64,000 nt of DNA, taken from Rutidosis leptorrhynchoides. Lineage: Eukaryota > Streptophyta > Magnoliopsida > Asterales > Asteraceae. The stretch covers positions 719,254,001-719,318,000 of the forward strand of contig NC_092333.1 of NCBI RefSeq assembly GCF_046630445.1, in the 5' to 3' direction. Positions 62,281-64,000 of this stretch are shown piece by piece. Position 1 is the stretch's first letter. Each line of letters begins with the position of its first letter. A program made the translations under genes and the position numbers. The notes beneath the pieces were generated by a model. It ran no database searches, was not told the DNA's origin, and saw only the letters and a program-made list of their open reading frames with translations.

Positions 62281-64000
62281 AACAACCCAACCAGTATTCC
62301 ATATGATAATTTTTTTTTAAATAATACACATTTACGCGCCAATTAAATATGTAAACCATTCCACAAGTTCCATTTTAAACGTACCACAATTTAAATGTTT
62401 ACAAGGCACGAAGGCCATTAATTAAGTTTAATACAAGTTCGACCCACTACAAATGATAGTTTATAATCCAAACGACACTTCGAGCATGGTTTGGGACTAA
62501 ACTACCCAAAACGTTAGGCCAACTTTCAAAAGCTCCAACGAAACATCATCAAAGGACACCTAGTGCCCAACAACCCCTTTTCCCCTATCCGCACCTGCAT
62601 CTAAAAAGATAAACAACGAGAGGGGTAAGCTAATTGCTTAGTGAATGCAATAATTATACATGTTCATATATAACCTACTTACTTGCAATCACTTACACAA
62701 TACCGCATACAAGCTAGCAATTCGATAACCATGCAAACATCATGCATAAACTACTATCCACAATTCACGAGAAGCTAGCAACAACAATGGCATATAGTTC
62801 ACAATTTAATATGCTAGATACGAAATCACACAACCATGGTTAACCAATCGTACAAGGGAACGGTACTCGTAAAAGACCGTCGGAGTTCATAACATCCATT
62901 AGTGTTACTTAAACACCGCGTAATCACTAATCCCCCGGGTGATGTCTTGAACACCGCGACTAACTCACCCACATGACAAATGTGGCATCTTGAACACCGC
63001 GACGATTCCACACGTCAATCCAAACAATGAGTGGTGCCTTGAACACCACGACATCTACTCCCATGACAATGTGGTGTCTTAAACACCGCGACAATACCAC
63101 ATGTCAATCAAACCAATGAGTAGTGTCTTGAACACCGCGACAATACTACTCGTTACTTAGAATGTGGTGTCTTAAACACCGTGACAATGCCACATTCATA
63201 CTACACAAATAAATATATTATATATGTACACGCATAATTATTCCACTCACCTTAATATAAGGGTGATGATTATGCACTTCCGAACTTCAAAGCAATGTAC
63301 CTAATACATTAAGTACACTTTCAATACACAACTAGTGGAACTAATCACATTACTTACACTTGAGCATTTAATGACCCAATTCGCATTAAATAACCCAACT
63401 ACACAAAAACCGCCCATAAATGGCCAAGACATATATTAAATCACTAAAGCTAGTGATTTAAAGTCTACTAACTTTAACTAAAGCAAACTTAGGGTAATTC
63501 ATACCCATTTCGCCCAAACTAGGTCAACATTACTCTTTTGACCCACTTTAATACTTAAACTTACAATTTTAGTCAAACATGACCCATTTACAATTTTTCC
63601 TTTAATTACAAGTGCATTAGTGACTAAAAATACTATTTCACACTTACAACCTCAAATCATAAGACTAAACCCTAGATTATAGCTATTTAGGGTTCCCTTT
63701 CATCAACATAGCCCAAATTCACCCATATTACCCCCAAATGGGTCTTACAAGTTCCAAATGAACCAAACCCTAGCATAAACCAATTAAAACTCAAACATAG
63801 AGTTAAAACTTACCAACAATATCCACTTGTAGCTAAGAACAAAGAGAACATCTTTAATTCTTACTCTAAAGATCAACTCTCAATCCTTCACTTACCAATC
63901 TCTCTTGAAATCAAATGGGTTTTTATGTTTTGAGAGAAATTGGAGAAAGAAAAGAGAAAAGGAAATGAGGAAAGTGGATAAGTGGTGGAGATTTAATGTT
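62278..64000 (-). repeat. Partial LTR of another family, minus orientation
   Basis: The left edge TGAAACAACC is, on the minus strand, an LTR 3' end (GGTTGTTTCA). Near 63900-64000 the minus strand has CT-rich leader-like sequence, comparable with 11320-11400 and 46970-47010, so the direction of transcription is inferred as minus. The rest of the LTR is outside the window. Apart from the hairpin array, nothing else is recognised; the frame at 62826-63011 overlaps the array and is not a gene. Confidence 0.55.
62898..63197. repeat. Array of seven stem-loops with a conserved core and changing arms
   Basis: The core GTCTTGAACACCGCGACAAT recurs seven times at 39-49 bp spacing. Each copy is flanked by its own inverted arms: ATTAGTG/CACTAAT (62898, 62925), GGGTGA/TCACCC (62937, 62965), TGTGG/CCACA (62981, 63008), GAGTGG/CTACTC with one G-T pair (63029, 63055), ATGTGGT/ACCACAT (63069, 63096), GAGTAGT/ACTACTC (63118, 63145), and GAATGTGG/CCACATTC (63160, 63190). 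Arms differ between units but stay complementary. Confidence 0.9.

Noticed and set aside
62898-63197. CRISPR-like look: regular repeats with variable interspersed sequence
   Set aside because: The variable parts are complementary arms of hairpins, repeat units are imperfect, spacing is irregular, no cas genes exist, and the setting is a plant LTR.

Overview
This is a window of a large, repeat-rich plant nuclear genome. The plant-type LTR retrotransposons (a Tekay/Del-like chromovirus and an Athila-like element), the intron-containing BURP-domain gene and the AT-rich noncoding DNA all indicate a dicot. The style of the LTR termini (TGTAACGACCCG, TGTGATGACCCG, TGTAACATCCCG) suggests a composite (Asteraceae), but that is inference from familiarity and not a search result.

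Layout. (1) 1-20984: a decayed LTR element of about 3-kb LTRs in + orientation, without pol. Its 5' LTR was invaded by a chromovirus in - orientation (1261-13492), whose own 5' LTR was invaded by a third family that survives as a solo LTR (11138-13432). A deletion later fused the two older LTRs at about 13492. (2) 20985-23103: a small gene island with one convincing host gene, a two-exon BURP-domain secreted protein (21957-23020). (3) 23104-28027: a probable non-autonomous Helitron on the - strand that carries a broken fragment of a centrin gene. (4) 28028-33100: unassigned DNA, a foldback element with arms of roughly 220-260 bp (30530-31265), and a 164-bp Copia-type LTR (31779-31942). (5) About 33100-36420: the end of a + strand Athila-like LTR, split by a solo LTR with a perfect 5-bp target duplication (33778-36028). 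(6) 36421-62280: a composite Athila-like element in - orientation with three LTRs (B, C, D), gag, protease and an acidic ORF, but no reverse transcriptase or integrase. LTR B carries another solo LTR (37423-39900). The acidic ORF was split by an intact and very young Tekay-like chromovirus (46223-57150). (7) 62278-64000: part of another LTR in - orientation.

The young chromovirus is complete: 2713-bp LTRs that differ, by my reading, at a single base; a CAATG target duplication; an iMet-type primer site; an acidic leader ORF; an open 1474-codon gag-pol; and a polypurine tract.

The most unusual signals are structural. The LTR at the right edge holds seven tandem stem-loops whose core is conserved while the arms change in a compensating way. 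The chromovirus-type elements have a polypurine-tract-like motif repeated internally, between leader ORF and gag. All three of them keep a hairpin just before the 3' polypurine tract. Several unrelated LTR families carry iterated GC-rich palindromic phrases just upstream of their TATA boxes.
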